Source: Paenibacillus macquariensis (GTDB taxonomy: Bacteria; Bacillota; Bacilli; Paenibacillales; Paenibacillaceae). From it: 64,000 bases of DNA. Location: NCBI RefSeq assembly GCF_900156375.1, contig NZ_FTNK01000015.1, forward strand, positions 91,288 through 155,287. The letters run 5' to 3'. Below, piece after piece: positions 8,329-17,024 of the stretch. The first letter of the stretch is position 1; every line of letters begins with the position of its first letter. Made by a program: the position numbers and the translations under genes. The notes beneath the pieces are model-generated. The model saw only the letters and a list, made by a program, of their open reading frames with translations. It was not told the DNA's origin and did not search any database.

Positions 8329-9771
8329 ATGTTCGATATTATGCTACCGCAAGATGGGCAAGGTCCGTTATATATGCAGTTATATAGACATATTCGAGCG
8401 CTTATTCAAAACAATGACATCACAGATGGTACGAAGTTACCTTCTATCCGTTCTCTTCGTCAACAGTCTTCTCTTAGCAAAACAACCATTGAAACCGCCT
8501 ATCACCTGCTACTAGAAGAAGGTTACGTTCTTAGTAAACCTCGATCCGGTCTCTATGTCGTCAATCCTCAATCGATTCAGACCTTGGAAGATCTTAGAGA
8601 TCATAACAGCACCACGCTTACGCATCGCTCACCGACATGTAATGAACCCGCTCCAACATCAACAAATAATATGGTCGATTTCGATCTATTGGCGGTAGAT
8701 GGCCATTCTTTCCCGCTATCCGCTTGGAGATCTGTCTTGACTGATGCTCTTTCCCTAAGCGGCGGCACCATTCACCAATATGGAGACCCTAAGGGCGAAT
8801 ACGATTTACGCGTGCAACTCACTCACTATCTAAAAAATTCTCGAGGCGTATCGTGCTCACCTGAACAAATCGTGATCGGATCGGGTATCTCCTATAGTAT
8901 TCATATCCTCACGCAACTCTTTTCTTCGCCTATGAACGTTGCCTTCGAACAAGATGGCATTGCTCAGGTTGGAGATCTCTTTACCCAACATGGTTGGAAT
9001 ATCGTGCCTGTCCCTCTTCATGATCATCAACTCTCGATATCTGAATTAGAGGATCAGAATATCCAGGCTATCTATGTTACACCCTCCCAGCGTCCTACAG
9101 GCCATCCTTTGCCCTACAATATCAGAATGGAAATGCTCCATTTCGCCTATCACCATCACGCGTACATTATTGAGGACGATTACGATGGTGAATTCCGCTA
9201 TACCGGCAGAACGATCCCCTCACTTCAAGGGCTTGATCATAAGGGCGTCGTGATTTACACGGGTACATTCTCCAAAGCATTTACACCTGCGTTACGCATG
9301 AACTATGTGGTTCTCCCTCTCTCTCTATTGGAGAAATTGCAAACGATGGAACACATTCTCTCCAGCCCATCGCGTATTGACCAATTAGCCATGAGCCTAT
9401 TCATAGAACGCGGTCATTGGTATCGCCATATCCGACGGATTCGACATGTCTATCGTAAGAAACATGCCTCTCTAACACAGTTACTCGCACTACACTTCTC
9501 AGATCATATCCACATCCAAGGGGATCATGCCGGACTTCACATTGAATTAACCGTCAATACATCCTACAGTGCATCACAGTTAATAGAATTGGCTTTATCC
9601 GAAGGCGTTCGGGTATACGGTTCACAGTATGCGGGATTACATTCAAGTAAATCACTCCCTAGAATCTATATGGGCTTCGGAGGAATGGATGTATGTGATA
9701 TGGAGCGAGGCATTCTACAATTGAAAAAGGCGTGGTCACATGCATTCACGACAGACACAGCATCAAGTTAA
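8329..9771 (+). CDS. MocR/PdxR-subfamily GntR transcriptional regulator
   Basis: A 480-residue fusion of an N-terminal GntR winged helix (about residues 10-78; KLPSIRSLRQQSSLSKTTIETAYHLLLEEGY) to a fold-type-I aminotransferase domain (about 115-470). The PLP-binding lysine is K316 in TFSKAFTPALRM, and EDDYDGEFRY (282-291) is the conserved upstream motif. In this subfamily PLP, alone or with an amino acid, is the effector, and the regulator usually acts on a divergent gene; here that is the DinB-like/RidA pair. PdxR, GabR and EhuR are characterised members; I cannot say which, if any, is the ortholog. SD GAGG lies 5 bases before the ATG. Confidence 0.88.
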   Translation: MFDIMLPQDGQGPLYMQLYRHIRALIQNNDITDGTKLPSIRSLRQQSSLSKTTIETAYHLLLEEGYVLSKPRSGLYVVNPQSIQTLEDLRDHNSTTLTHRSPTCNEPAPTSTNNMVDFDLLAVDGHSFPLSAWRSVLTDALSLSGGTIHQYGDPKGEYDLRVQLTHYLKNSRGVSCSPEQIVIGSGISYSIHILTQLFSSPMNVAFEQDGIAQVGDLFTQHGWNIVPVPLHDHQLSISELEDQNIQAIYVTPSQRPTGHPLPYNIRMEMLHFAYHHHAYIIEDDYDGEFRYTGRTIPSLQGLDHKGVVIYTGTFSKAFTPALRMNYVVLPLSLLEKLQTMEHILSSPSRIDQLAMSLFIERGHWYRHIRRIRHVYRKKHASLTQLLALHFSDHIHIQGDHAGLHIELTVNTSYSASQLIELALSEGVRVYGSQYAGLHSSKSLPRIYMGFGGMDVCDMERGILQLKKAWSHAFTTDTASS

Positions 9772-9775
9772 TGGA

Positions 9776-9803
9776 ATGAAAAAAAAGCACGCCTATGGCG
9801 TAC
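9776..9803 (-). terminator. Terminator for the S66 peptidase gene
   Basis: Hairpin GCACGCC-TAT-GGCGTAC (9787-9803) is followed on the minus strand by a run of eight or more T. It lies beyond the tandem repeat at 9831-9890, which therefore sits in the 3' untranslated region of the S66 gene. Confidence 0.75.
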
Positions 9804-9830
9804 TCTCAATTAACAGTTCCTGTTCAATAG

Positions 9831-9890
9831 CGTTCTATAGCTTTCTATAGCTTTCTATAGCTTTCTATAGCTTTCTATAGCTTTCTTTAT
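9831..9890. repeat. 10-bp tandem repeat (CTTTCTATAG)
   Basis: Four exact copies of CTTTCTATAG (9841-9880), flanked by a diverged first copy (CGTTCTATAG) and a decayed last one. Located between the stop codon of the S66 peptidase gene (9908) and its terminator (9787). Low-complexity repeats of this kind often vary in copy number between strains. Confidence 0.9.
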
Positions 9891-9907
9891 TCTTTCTAGT
9901 TTCCTAT

Positions 9908-10945
9908 TTAGGCAAATGGACTTTCCATGAGAACTATTTCTCCTGTTGTAGGATTTAGCTGCACTAATCCACCTAAGGGGATGATTAATTTGGGATCCGT
10001 ATGCCCGAAGTCTACATCGACAACAATCGGGATCTTACTTGCGCCAAATTCATCCCTGATGACACTTAACAGGATTTGATACAGTTCTTGCTTCTCTTCA
10101 TTTGAGTAATCTTTGGCTCTGCCAAAGATCACGCCCTTAATCTGCTGGAAGATGCCTTGCATACCGTAATTTCGGAGCATATATCCTACTTGTCCCGGCG
10201 TAGGCTTCTCTTCTGACGTTTCGAAGAATAGTATTTTATCACTCCAAAAGGATCCGCTTGGCCAGTACACCGTTGACTTCATGAATTCTAGCACTTCAAT
10301 ACAGCCACCCCATGCACAACCCGTTTCTATTGTATTTCCTTGAATAAAGGTCCACCCCGCTTCATTATTATGAAATTCTCTACATTGTCCCAACGTATTC
10401 GGATTAACCCAATCTTGATAACCATTTGTCCATGTCGAAAAAGGTTGATATGTGTATGGATAATGATCTTCTAACAAAATCGACTTGATATGTTGTGTGT
10501 TTGCATCAGGTAAATGTTGTAACTGCGCAAGCCCTGCCATCACAGAGGGTCCATAGAAAGTTACCATCCCCAATAAATTAAAATACGACAAGAAAGTCGT
10601 GGCATCTGAAAAACCCATGATGAACTTAGGGTTATTCATAATGATCTCTGTATCTAAATACGGTAGAATCCTTACCGATTCATAACCTCCAATAGATGTA
10701 ATGATCCCATCAATCTGATCATTCTTAAAACATTCATTGATATCATCTGCACGCCACTTCGGATTCCTATATAAATCTTCTTGGGACATTCTCGCTGTAG
10801 GCATTTCAATGATTTCAAAACCCATGATATGTTGGAGATTCTGTAATCCAAGCTCATAGATACCCGGAAATACAATGGGTAGTCCATTCGATGGGGATAT
10901 GATAGCAATCTTAGATCCTGCCATTAGTCTTTTTGGTTTATTCAT
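9908..10945 (-). CDS. S66-family peptidase (LD-carboxypeptidase / MccF-like)
   Basis: A serine peptidase of family S66, which includes murein LD-carboxypeptidase and the microcin C immunity protein MccF. In numbering from the upstream ATG at 10948, the catalytic triad is visible: S114 in the nucleophile elbow MGFSDAT, E243 in FFETSEE and H316 in DFGHTDPK. The length (345-346) and the ETSE motif fit the MccF-like branch better than strict LD-carboxypeptidases; substrates could be peptidoglycan tetrapeptides or a toxic peptidyl-nucleotide. The start reads ATGATG; I prefer the second (10945) because it is 5 bases from GGAGG. Stands alone, with its own terminator beyond a tandem repeat. Confidence 0.85.
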   Translation of the reverse strand: MNKPKRLMAGSKIAIISPSNGLPIVFPGIYELGLQNLQHIMGFEIIEMPTARMSQEDLYRNPKWRADDINECFKNDQIDGIITSIGGYESVRILPYLDTEIIMNNPKFIMGFSDATTFLSYFNLLGMVTFYGPSVMAGLAQLQHLPDANTQHIKSILLEDHYPYTYQPFSTWTNGYQDWVNPNTLGQCREFHNNEAGWTFIQGNTIETGCAWGGCIEVLEFMKSTVYWPSGSFWSDKILFFETSEEKPTPGQVGYMLRNYGMQGIFQQIKGVIFGRAKDYSNEEKQELYQILLSVIRDEFGASKIPIVVDVDFGHTDPKLIIPLGGLVQLNPTTGEIVLMESPFA

Positions 10946-11038
10946 CATGACCTCCGTTTACCAAGATACTCGCCTAGCACATTCTTCGCCACATCGTAAT
11001 AAGATACCTTTGTTAACACCTAAGGAGGGCTTATACCC

Positions 11039-11425
11039 ATGATAAATAAGATCTCAAGAACCAGTAAGATAACAAGAAATAATAAGATCACCCGAAAAAA
11101 CACAATAACCAGAGCACAAACACATGTTCACGAATTTGAAGGTAGTACAAAGCTAGCCGAAGAAGGTGCTGATAGACATAATCATCGGTTCGCAGGTGTT
11201 ACGGGTCAAGTCATCAGAGTAGGCGACAGTCATATTCACGAGATTGATCTCACACATACCGACTTCTTGAATCATTTCCACAATCTCAAAAAAATTAGAA
11301 CCGGCCGTGCAATTCCTGTTGGCAATGGTAAGCATGTTCACTTTGTAACTGGATCCACTACACTCAATGATGGTCATGTACATCAGTTCAATTTTGCAAC
11401 ATTAATCCAACAACCTCTAGTCTAA
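11039..11425 (+). CDS. YmaF-family His-rich protein
   Basis: A 128-residue protein with six HxH motifs (HVHEF, HNHRF, HIHEI, HFHNL, HVHF, HVHQF) spaced through residues 25-120, the pattern of the YmaF family of Bacillales. The first 25 residues are basic and repetitive (variants of KITRxN) and are probably not part of the fold. The spaced His pairs suggest metal binding, but the function of the family is not established. SD TAAGGAGGG is 9 bases before the ATG; a strong terminator follows. Confidence 0.8.
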   Translation: MINKISRTSKITRNNKITRKNTITRAQTHVHEFEGSTKLAEEGADRHNHRFAGVTGQVIRVGDSHIHEIDLTHTDFLNHFHNLKKIRTGRAIPVGNGKHVHFVTGSTTLNDGHVHQFNFATLIQQPLV

Positions 11426-11451
11426 ATTTCGAAAAACAAACTTAGAATACA

Positions 11452-11486
11452 GCACAGCTCTGCTGCCAACAGAGCTGTGTTTTTTG
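11452..11486 (+). terminator. Terminator after the YmaF-family gene
   Basis: Hairpin with arms CACAGCTCTG and CAGAGCTGTG followed by TTTTTT. Confidence 0.9.
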
Positions 11487-11607
11487 GTCGTTTAGTCTAA
11501 CTACTCAATCCCACCTTATACTCTTCTTGTCATTCAGCGTAGTTATTCAACCTAACACAGCGCACTCCCTGCTAACTGTTGGTTACAATATATCGTTACA
11601 TATGTTA

Positions 11608-11669
11608 TTGACAGCATTTGTTAAGAGGTATACATTTGTATACATATAGTAACGTATACAAATGTATAC
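11608..11669 (+). promoter_or_regulatory. Promoter overlapped by a double palindromic operator
   Basis: A consensus -35 TTGACA (11608-11613) and a -10-like TACATT 17 bases downstream (11631-11636). The -10 is embedded in the first of two related palindromes: GTATACATTTGTATAC (11628-11643) and GTATACAAATGTATAC (11654-11669). The two are exact reverse complements of each other, so the whole region is a large dyad. The placement over the -10 and start site suggests repression of the exporter operon at 11699-15799. The regulator is not identified; the TGTATACA core resembles GntR-family sites. Confidence 0.7.
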
Positions 11670-11698
11670 GATCAATTCTAAATTAAGGAGTGTTGAAT

Positions 11699-12202
11699 AT
11701 GCGACGCCGTATAACTGCACGTGATGGATTATCCGAGAGGGAACAAGGCTCTCCAACTCCTGGATTAAGCAAACGAAGAGAAATCAGTAGCCTAGATCGA
11801 GCTGCCACAGAAAGAAGTTCTAACTCTGGGGAACGCGGAAGACTTCATGGTAGGCATCACAGTGACCGCGATCACCACAAGGATTCCGGAGAACATATCG
11901 ATCGAAAGCGCAAGAAATTGGATCATACGAATACTGATGACTCCTCAGCACAACGTCCCTCCCATCGAGATGACAAGAATATGCATGGTGCGAAGACCTT
12001 TCGCCGCGGACGCGTACTTATGTTTCTTAAGCAATTACAAGTTAAACGTTCAACCTTAATGCAACAACTTGAACAGCCTGAATTCAAGTCGATCGAACAA
12101 GTCATTAGTGGAGAATTAAAAGCCGTCGATGATATCATTCAACAGTTCACTCATTTATTTGAAATACAGGAGAATGAATCCGATAATCCTACGAATCCGT
12201 GA
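11699..12202 (+). CDS. Unknown His/Arg-rich protein heading the ABC exporter operon
   Basis: 167 residues from ATG 11699, which sits 8 bases after SD AAGGAG; an in-frame GTG at 11690 overlaps the SD and is unlikely. Residues 1-100 are polar and probably disordered, rich in Arg, Ser, Asp and His (for example RLHGRHHSDRDHH). Residues 105-160 form an amphipathic helical region starting FRRGRVLMFLKQLQVKRSTL. I do not recognise the family. It lies 11 bases upstream of the exporter genes and directly downstream of the palindromic operator. It may be a regulator, a metal-sensing accessory or a small partner of the exporter; nothing in the sequence decides. Confidence 0.7.
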   Translation: MRRRITARDGLSEREQGSPTPGLSKRREISSLDRAATERSSNSGERGRLHGRHHSDRDHHKDSGEHIDRKRKKLDHTNTDDSSAQRPSHRDDKNMHGAKTFRRGRVLMFLKQLQVKRSTLMQQLEQPEFKSIEQVISGELKAVDDIIQQFTHLFEIQENESDNPTNP

Positions 12203-12213
12203 GGTAGACCTTT

Positions 12214-13971
12214 ATGTGGAAATTAAAATCGTATTTACAACCTTACTGGGTAGCCAGTCTATTAGGTCCTCTGTGCATGATACTTGAGGTATGGATGGAT
12301 TTATTACAACCCATCATGATGGCTAGTATCATTAATGATGGCATCATGACGGGCGACCTGCCTCATATCCAGAAGACGGGCCTTATGATGCTTGGCGTAG
12401 CACTCATTGGTGCCATTGGAGGCGTGGGTTGTACTGTGTTCTCGAGCATCGCCTCTCAGAACTTTGGACGGGATTTGCGGAATGCCTTATTCGAGAAAGT
12501 TCAGACCTTCTCTTTCCGCAATCTAGATCAAATAAAGACCGGTTCGCTCATTACCCGATTAACCAATGACGTCATGCAGATGCAGGCTTTTATTCAAATC
12601 ATTATGCGTGGCTTTATTCGTTCCCCGCTTCTGTTTGTCGGAAGCTTTATTATGGCGATATCGATTAGTCCGAAATTAACACTCATTCTAGCCATAGCCA
12701 CTCCGCTGTTATTTATTTTATTGGTCGTTCTCATCCGTAAGTCCTTCCCGCTGTTCTCCAAAGTCCAATCTAAGTTAGATGCCGTAAATAACGTGCTTCA
12801 GGAGAATTTATCTGGCATTCGGGTTGTAAAAGCATTCGTCAGAGCGAACTATGAACGCAAACGTTTCGGTAAAGCTAATGAAGAGTATACCCATATTGCT
12901 ATTAAGGCCGCACGGCTGATCTCTCTAAATATGCCTATCATGACACTAATTCTAAATATAAGCGTGGTTGCCGTATTGTGGTATGGTGGAGGACTTACCC
13001 GAGGTGGTTCCCTTTCAACAGGAGAGCTAATTGCCTTCATTAACTATGTCACGCAGTTATTATTCTCAATGCTCACGATTAGCACGATGCTTCCTTTCGT
13101 CTCCCGTGCCAAAGTATCCGCTGAGCGGATCAATGAAGTCATGGATACTGAGACTGAGATTATAGACCCTACGTTCACGAGATCGAAAGAAATCACATCT
13201 ATCATTCATTCCGGTCATATTCAGTTTAAGAACGTATCGTTTGCCTATGACACTGCTCAGGAGGACCTAGTTCTTCAAGATATATCTTTCCAAGCGAAAC
13301 CCGGTCAGACACTCGCCATTCTTGGTGCCACAGGGTCTGGTAAGTCAACACTCATTAGTCTTATTCCTCGCTTATATGATACGACGAGCGGCAGTGTGCT
13401 GATTGATGGGACCGACGTCAAAGACATCCCCTTGGATAATTTAAGAGGTCAGATTGGTATGGCTTTGCAACAATCTATTCTGTTCACAGGCTCAATTCGA
13501 GACAACATTCGCTTCGGCGAAGATGATGCAGAACAAGATGAGATTGAAGCATGCGCAAAGGCCGCAGAAGCACATGATTTCATCATGCGTATGCCTGATG
13601 GGTATAACACCGTTCTCGGTCAAAAAGGCGTCAATCTATCCGGTGGTCAGAAACAACGAATTTCGATTGCGAGAGCATTACTCGTGCGTCCTGCCATATT
13701 AATTCTGGACGACAGCACTAGCGCCGTAGACTTAGGAACAGAGTCTCGTATACAGAAAGCACTCAAAGAACTTATGAAAGATACAACTACCATTATTATT
13801 GCCCAGCGGATTTCCTCGGTCATCGACGCAGATCAGATTCTAGTTCTGGGTGACAACGGTACGATTGCAGCCGAAGGAACCCATGATGAGCTTATTAAGA
13901 GTAGTTCCATCTACCAAGATATTTACCGATCCCAACGGAAGGAGGAACAAGAGCATGTCAGAATCAGCTAA
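12214..13971 (+). CDS. ABC exporter half-transporter, degenerate-site subunit (BmrC/YfiB/YknU-like)
   Basis: A 585-residue type I exporter half: six-helix membrane domain (about 10-305) and nucleotide-binding domain (about 335-575). Walker A GATGSGKST (371-379) and signature LSGGQ (475-479) are intact, but Walker B ends LILDD with D500 where the catalytic Glu should be, and the H-loop His is replaced by Gln (Q531 in IIAQRIS). This is the known pattern for the non-catalytic partner in heterodimeric exporters such as BmrCD and TM287/288. It overlaps the next gene by 17 bases. The family exports drugs, lipids or peptides; substrate unknown. Confidence 0.9.
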   Translation: MWKLKSYLQPYWVASLLGPLCMILEVWMDLLQPIMMASIINDGIMTGDLPHIQKTGLMMLGVALIGAIGGVGCTVFSSIASQNFGRDLRNALFEKVQTFSFRNLDQIKTGSLITRLTNDVMQMQAFIQIIMRGFIRSPLLFVGSFIMAISISPKLTLILAIATPLLFILLVVLIRKSFPLFSKVQSKLDAVNNVLQENLSGIRVVKAFVRANYERKRFGKANEEYTHIAIKAARLISLNMPIMTLILNISVVAVLWYGGGLTRGGSLSTGELIAFINYVTQLLFSMLTISTMLPFVSRAKVSAERINEVMDTETEIIDPTFTRSKEITSIIHSGHIQFKNVSFAYDTAQEDLVLQDISFQAKPGQTLAILGATGSGKSTLISLIPRLYDTTSGSVLIDGTDVKDIPLDNLRGQIGMALQQSILFTGSIRDNIRFGEDDAEQDEIEACAKAAEAHDFIMRMPDGYNTVLGQKGVNLSGGQKQRISIARALLVRPAILILDDSTSAVDLGTESRIQKALKELMKDTTTIIIAQRISSVIDADQILVLGDNGTIAAEGTHDELIKSSSIYQDIYRSQRKEEQEHVRIS

Positions 13972-15799
13972 GCCAAGCTCTAATCATTCTTTTAAACCAT
14001 TGGGACCAACCATGGGTATGGGCGGCGGCAGAGGGCCAGGACCTATCCCGAAAGTGCGACCCAAGAATACAGCTGCTACGATTTCCAAACTATGGACCTA
14101 TCTGAGACGTCAACGAACGGGACTAATCATCGTCTATATTTCTACTTTTCTAAGCTCAGTCATCTCCCTTATCGGTCCATACCTCATTGGTAAAGCGATT
14201 GATAACTACATCATGCCTAAAGATTACAACGGTCTGTTGTGGCTCTGTTTATTAATGTTAGGTATTTATTTATTGGGAAGTGCCGTATCGTGGGTACAAT
14301 CTTATGTCATGAGTGGTGTATCCCAGCGAACAGTGCTTGAACTACGACATGATCTTTTTGAGAAATATCAATCATTACCTCTAAAGTTCTTCGATACCCA
14401 TAGCACTGGGGAACTGATGAGCCGAACGACCAATGATATTGAGAATGTATCCAATTCGCTTAATCAGAGTGTCATTCAATTACTAACTAGCCTTATCACC
14501 CTATCGGGGTCACTCGTCATTATGTTAAGCCTGAATCTTTCGTTAACGATAGTCAGTCTAATTACGATCCCTCTTATTCTCTTGGCTACCCGCCAGATTT
14601 CTAGCCTGACACGCAAATATTTCAAGGGTCAACAGACACATCTGGGTGAACTGAACGGATTCATTGAAGAGACGATTCAAGGACAAAAGGTAGTTGCGCT
14701 GTATCGACGTGAAGCAACCGAGATTAAGCGCTTCAAAGCTATTAATAAACAACTCAATGTGGTGGGCACGAAAGCTCAGATTGTTGCTGGACTCGTAGGT
14801 CCTGTCATGAACGCAGTTAATAACTTTAACTTTGCGCTCATAGCTGCCATTGGGGGATGGATGGTATTTAAAGATTTAACCACCGTTGGCATCATCGTCA
14901 GTTTCCTTAACTACTCCAAGCAATTCGGACGTCCAATCACCGAACTTGCCAATCAATATAATATGATTCAATCGGCTGTAGCAGGTGCTGAGCGTGTATT
15001 CGAGATTATGGAATTAGAATCAGAGTATACAGAAGACCAAGGCGGGGTTGTCTCACATGACATGCGTGGCCAGGTTCAATTCGATAACGTTTCTTTCAGT
15101 TACCGACCTGATGCTCCTATTCTCCAGAATGTTTCCTTCGTCGCTAATCCTGGTGAGAAAATCGCGCTTGTCGGACCCACAGGTGCTGGAAAAACAACCA
15201 TCGTCAATTTATTAACCCGATTTTATGACATCAACGAAGGCCGTATCACCATTGATGGTTTGGACATTCGTGAACTCGATAAGAACAACCTCCGTACGGA
15301 AGTAGGTATGGTTCTACAAGATGCGTATGTGTTCTCTGGTAGCATTCGTGATAACATTCGCTTCGGTCGGTTGGATGCTACGGATGAGGAAATTAAAGCG
15401 GCCGCTAAACTCGCTAATGCGGATGGCTTTATATCAAGATTACCCCACGGTTACGATATGATCTTACAAGCCGAAGGAAGTAATCTGAGTCACGGACAAC
15501 GACAACTCCTTACGATTGCTAGAGCGATTCTAGCTAACCCTTCAATTCTCATTCTTGATGAGGCTACAAGTAGCGTAGACACGCGGACAGAGATGCATAT
15601 CCAAGAAGCTATGAAGAACTTGATGAAGGGCCGAACGAGCTTCGTCATTGCCCACCGCTTAAGCACCATTCAAGATGCTGATAAAATATTAGTCATGAAT
15701 GGTGGCCAAATCATTGAACAAGGTAATCATGAGCAACTGCTTGCTGCGAAAGGGTTCTATTGCGAGTTGTATTCGAGTCAATTTCGGAGAGTCGTGTAA
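13955..15799 (+). CDS. ABC exporter half-transporter, catalytic subunit (BmrD/YfiC/YknV-like)
   Basis: 614 residues from ATG 13955, behind a strong SD (GGAAGGAGGAAC); in-frame codons further upstream lie inside the previous gene and have no SD. A Gly/Pro-rich N-terminal stretch (20-35) precedes a six-helix membrane domain (about 45-340) and a nucleotide-binding domain (375-610). Walker A GPTGAGKTT (407-415), Walker B ILILDE with catalytic E536, and H567 are canonical, while the signature is altered to LSHGQ (511-515). Paired with the upstream subunit this gives one competent and one degenerate ATP site. It lacks the extra extracellular domain of BmrD, so YfiBC/YknUV-type pairs are closer in length. 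Confidence 0.9.
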   Translation: MSESAKPSSNHSFKPLGPTMGMGGGRGPGPIPKVRPKNTAATISKLWTYLRRQRTGLIIVYISTFLSSVISLIGPYLIGKAIDNYIMPKDYNGLLWLCLLMLGIYLLGSAVSWVQSYVMSGVSQRTVLELRHDLFEKYQSLPLKFFDTHSTGELMSRTTNDIENVSNSLNQSVIQLLTSLITLSGSLVIMLSLNLSLTIVSLITIPLILLATRQISSLTRKYFKGQQTHLGELNGFIEETIQGQKVVALYRREATEIKRFKAINKQLNVVGTKAQIVAGLVGPVMNAVNNFNFALIAAIGGWMVFKDLTTVGIIVSFLNYSKQFGRPITELANQYNMIQSAVAGAERVFEIMELESEYTEDQGGVVSHDMRGQVQFDNVSFSYRPDAPILQNVSFVANPGEKIALVGPTGAGKTTIVNLLTRFYDINEGRITIDGLDIRELDKNNLRTEVGMVLQDAYVFSGSIRDNIRFGRLDATDEEIKAAAKLANADGFISRLPHGYDMILQAEGSNLSHGQRQLLTIARAILANPSILILDEATSSVDTRTEMHIQEAMKNLMKGRTSFVIAHRLSTIQDADKILVMNGGQIIEQGNHEQLLAAKGFYCELYSSQFRRVV

Positions 15800-15812
15800 T
15801 ACATTTTTCAAA

Positions 15813-15864
15813 GAAAAGAGTGTTCGTAATCATGACCTTCATCATGAATCACGAACACTCTTTT
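15813..15864. terminator. Bidirectional terminator between exporter and hydrolase genes
   Basis: Long hairpin: AAAAGAGTGTTCGT pairs with ACGAACACTCTTTT, with a further imperfect inner stem. It ends in T/A runs on both strands and sits between two convergent genes. Confidence 0.85.
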
Positions 15865-15867
15865 GCT

Positions 15868-16800
15868 TTAGAATACATACCGGCCCACAAACGAGGTCAA
15901 CTTGTTACCATACCCTTCTTTATCTGCGAAATAGGCGTTCCCATGCTGGGCATTAGGTACGGATAACAGTTCCTTCTCACTGCCTGCGGCTTCGTATAAG
16001 CGGTGTACCATATCATAAGGAACGAACTTATCTTCATCACCATGGATGAACAGAATCGGAAGTTTGGTTCGACTTACCTGAGTTACTGCTGAAGCTTCTC
16101 CAAAGAAATATCCTGCCTTCATTCTGCATATTAGGCTCGTTAATGGAATCAACGGGAAGGCTGGTAATTTGTACATGGTTTTCAATTGATAGCTCAAAAT
16201 ATCTTTAACCGAAGTATAGGCACAGTCAGACACGATACACTTCACCTGGTCAGGCAAAGGTTCGCCACTCGTCATTAATACAGTAGATCCACCCATAGAG
16301 ATGCCATGAAGAATAATTTGCGAATCTTCCCCTTGGCTTTTAATAATATAATCAATCCATTTCAGATAGTCCTTGCGATCATGCCAACCAAACCCAATGT
16401 AATGTCCTTCACTCTGACCATGTCCCCTGTCATCTGGCATCAGTACGTGATATCCAAGATCCTGATACATCTTGGCGAAGTTCGACATGTCTCTTCCTTG
16501 CCCTGAGTATCCGTGTGCCAGAATGACGACTTTATTCGAATCCGTCAGTGAAGGAACATAATAGCCTGCTAACTGCAAACCATCATCAGACCGAATATGA
16601 ACAGTCTCCATTGGCTGTGTCTGCAACCAATCGTTAGCATATTCCCAAGGATGTGTTGCTTTTATCAAGTTAGGATCGGCATTCATGAAATCCTTATTAT
16701 TACGTAGAATACCTACGTTGTATAAATAAATACTTGCAGTAATAAGAACTAACATCAGCACGGCAATAACACTCACTATAGCCACGATCACAGTCCACAT
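15868..16800 (-). CDS. Membrane-anchored alpha/beta hydrolase
   Basis: 310 residues from ATG 16800, chosen because GGGAGAGGG precedes it and residue 1 then begins the membrane anchor (WTVIVAIVSVIAVLMLV, 2-28). The hydrolase domain shows the nucleophile elbow HGISMGG (S168), the oxyanion segment HGYSGQG (96-102), the acid region HGDEDKFVP (D255/D257) and H286 in NAQHGNAY. The architecture matches uncharacterised Bacillales membrane-anchored serine hydrolases annotated as BAAT/alpha-beta hydrolases. The substrate could be a lipid ester or peptide; not determinable here. Monocistronic and convergent with the exporter operon. Confidence 0.8.
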   Translation of the reverse strand: MWTVIVAIVSVIAVLMLVLITASIYLYNVGILRNNKDFMNADPNLIKATHPWEYANDWLQTQPMETVHIRSDDGLQLAGYYVPSLTDSNKVVILAHGYSGQGRDMSNFAKMYQDLGYHVLMPDDRGHGQSEGHYIGFGWHDRKDYLKWIDYIIKSQGEDSQIILHGISMGGSTVLMTSGEPLPDQVKCIVSDCAYTSVKDILSYQLKTMYKLPAFPLIPLTSLICRMKAGYFFGEASAVTQVSRTKLPILFIHGDEDKFVPYDMVHRLYEAAGSEKELLSVPNAQHGNAYFADKEGYGNKLTSFVGRYVF

Positions 16801-17024
16801 ATGTCCCTCTCCCATTACGATAAATAAATTTCTTATTACAATATGCTTCCGTATTGTCTCAATTTCAAGTATAAAGGATCTGTAACGTTTATAATATCGT
16901 TTTACATATAATGTCCATTCTTCTGCTCCTCCATCCAATGATGAAATCCATTTGTCAGTTTACCCTTAAATTATGATATATTTTCTAAGTAGGAATGATT
17001 TTTATAGAGGAGGACGACGTGCAG

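Noticed and set aside
13850..13954. Longer N-terminus for the second exporter subunit
   Set aside because: The upstream codons lie within the first subunit's gene and have no SD, whereas ATG 13955 has a strong one.
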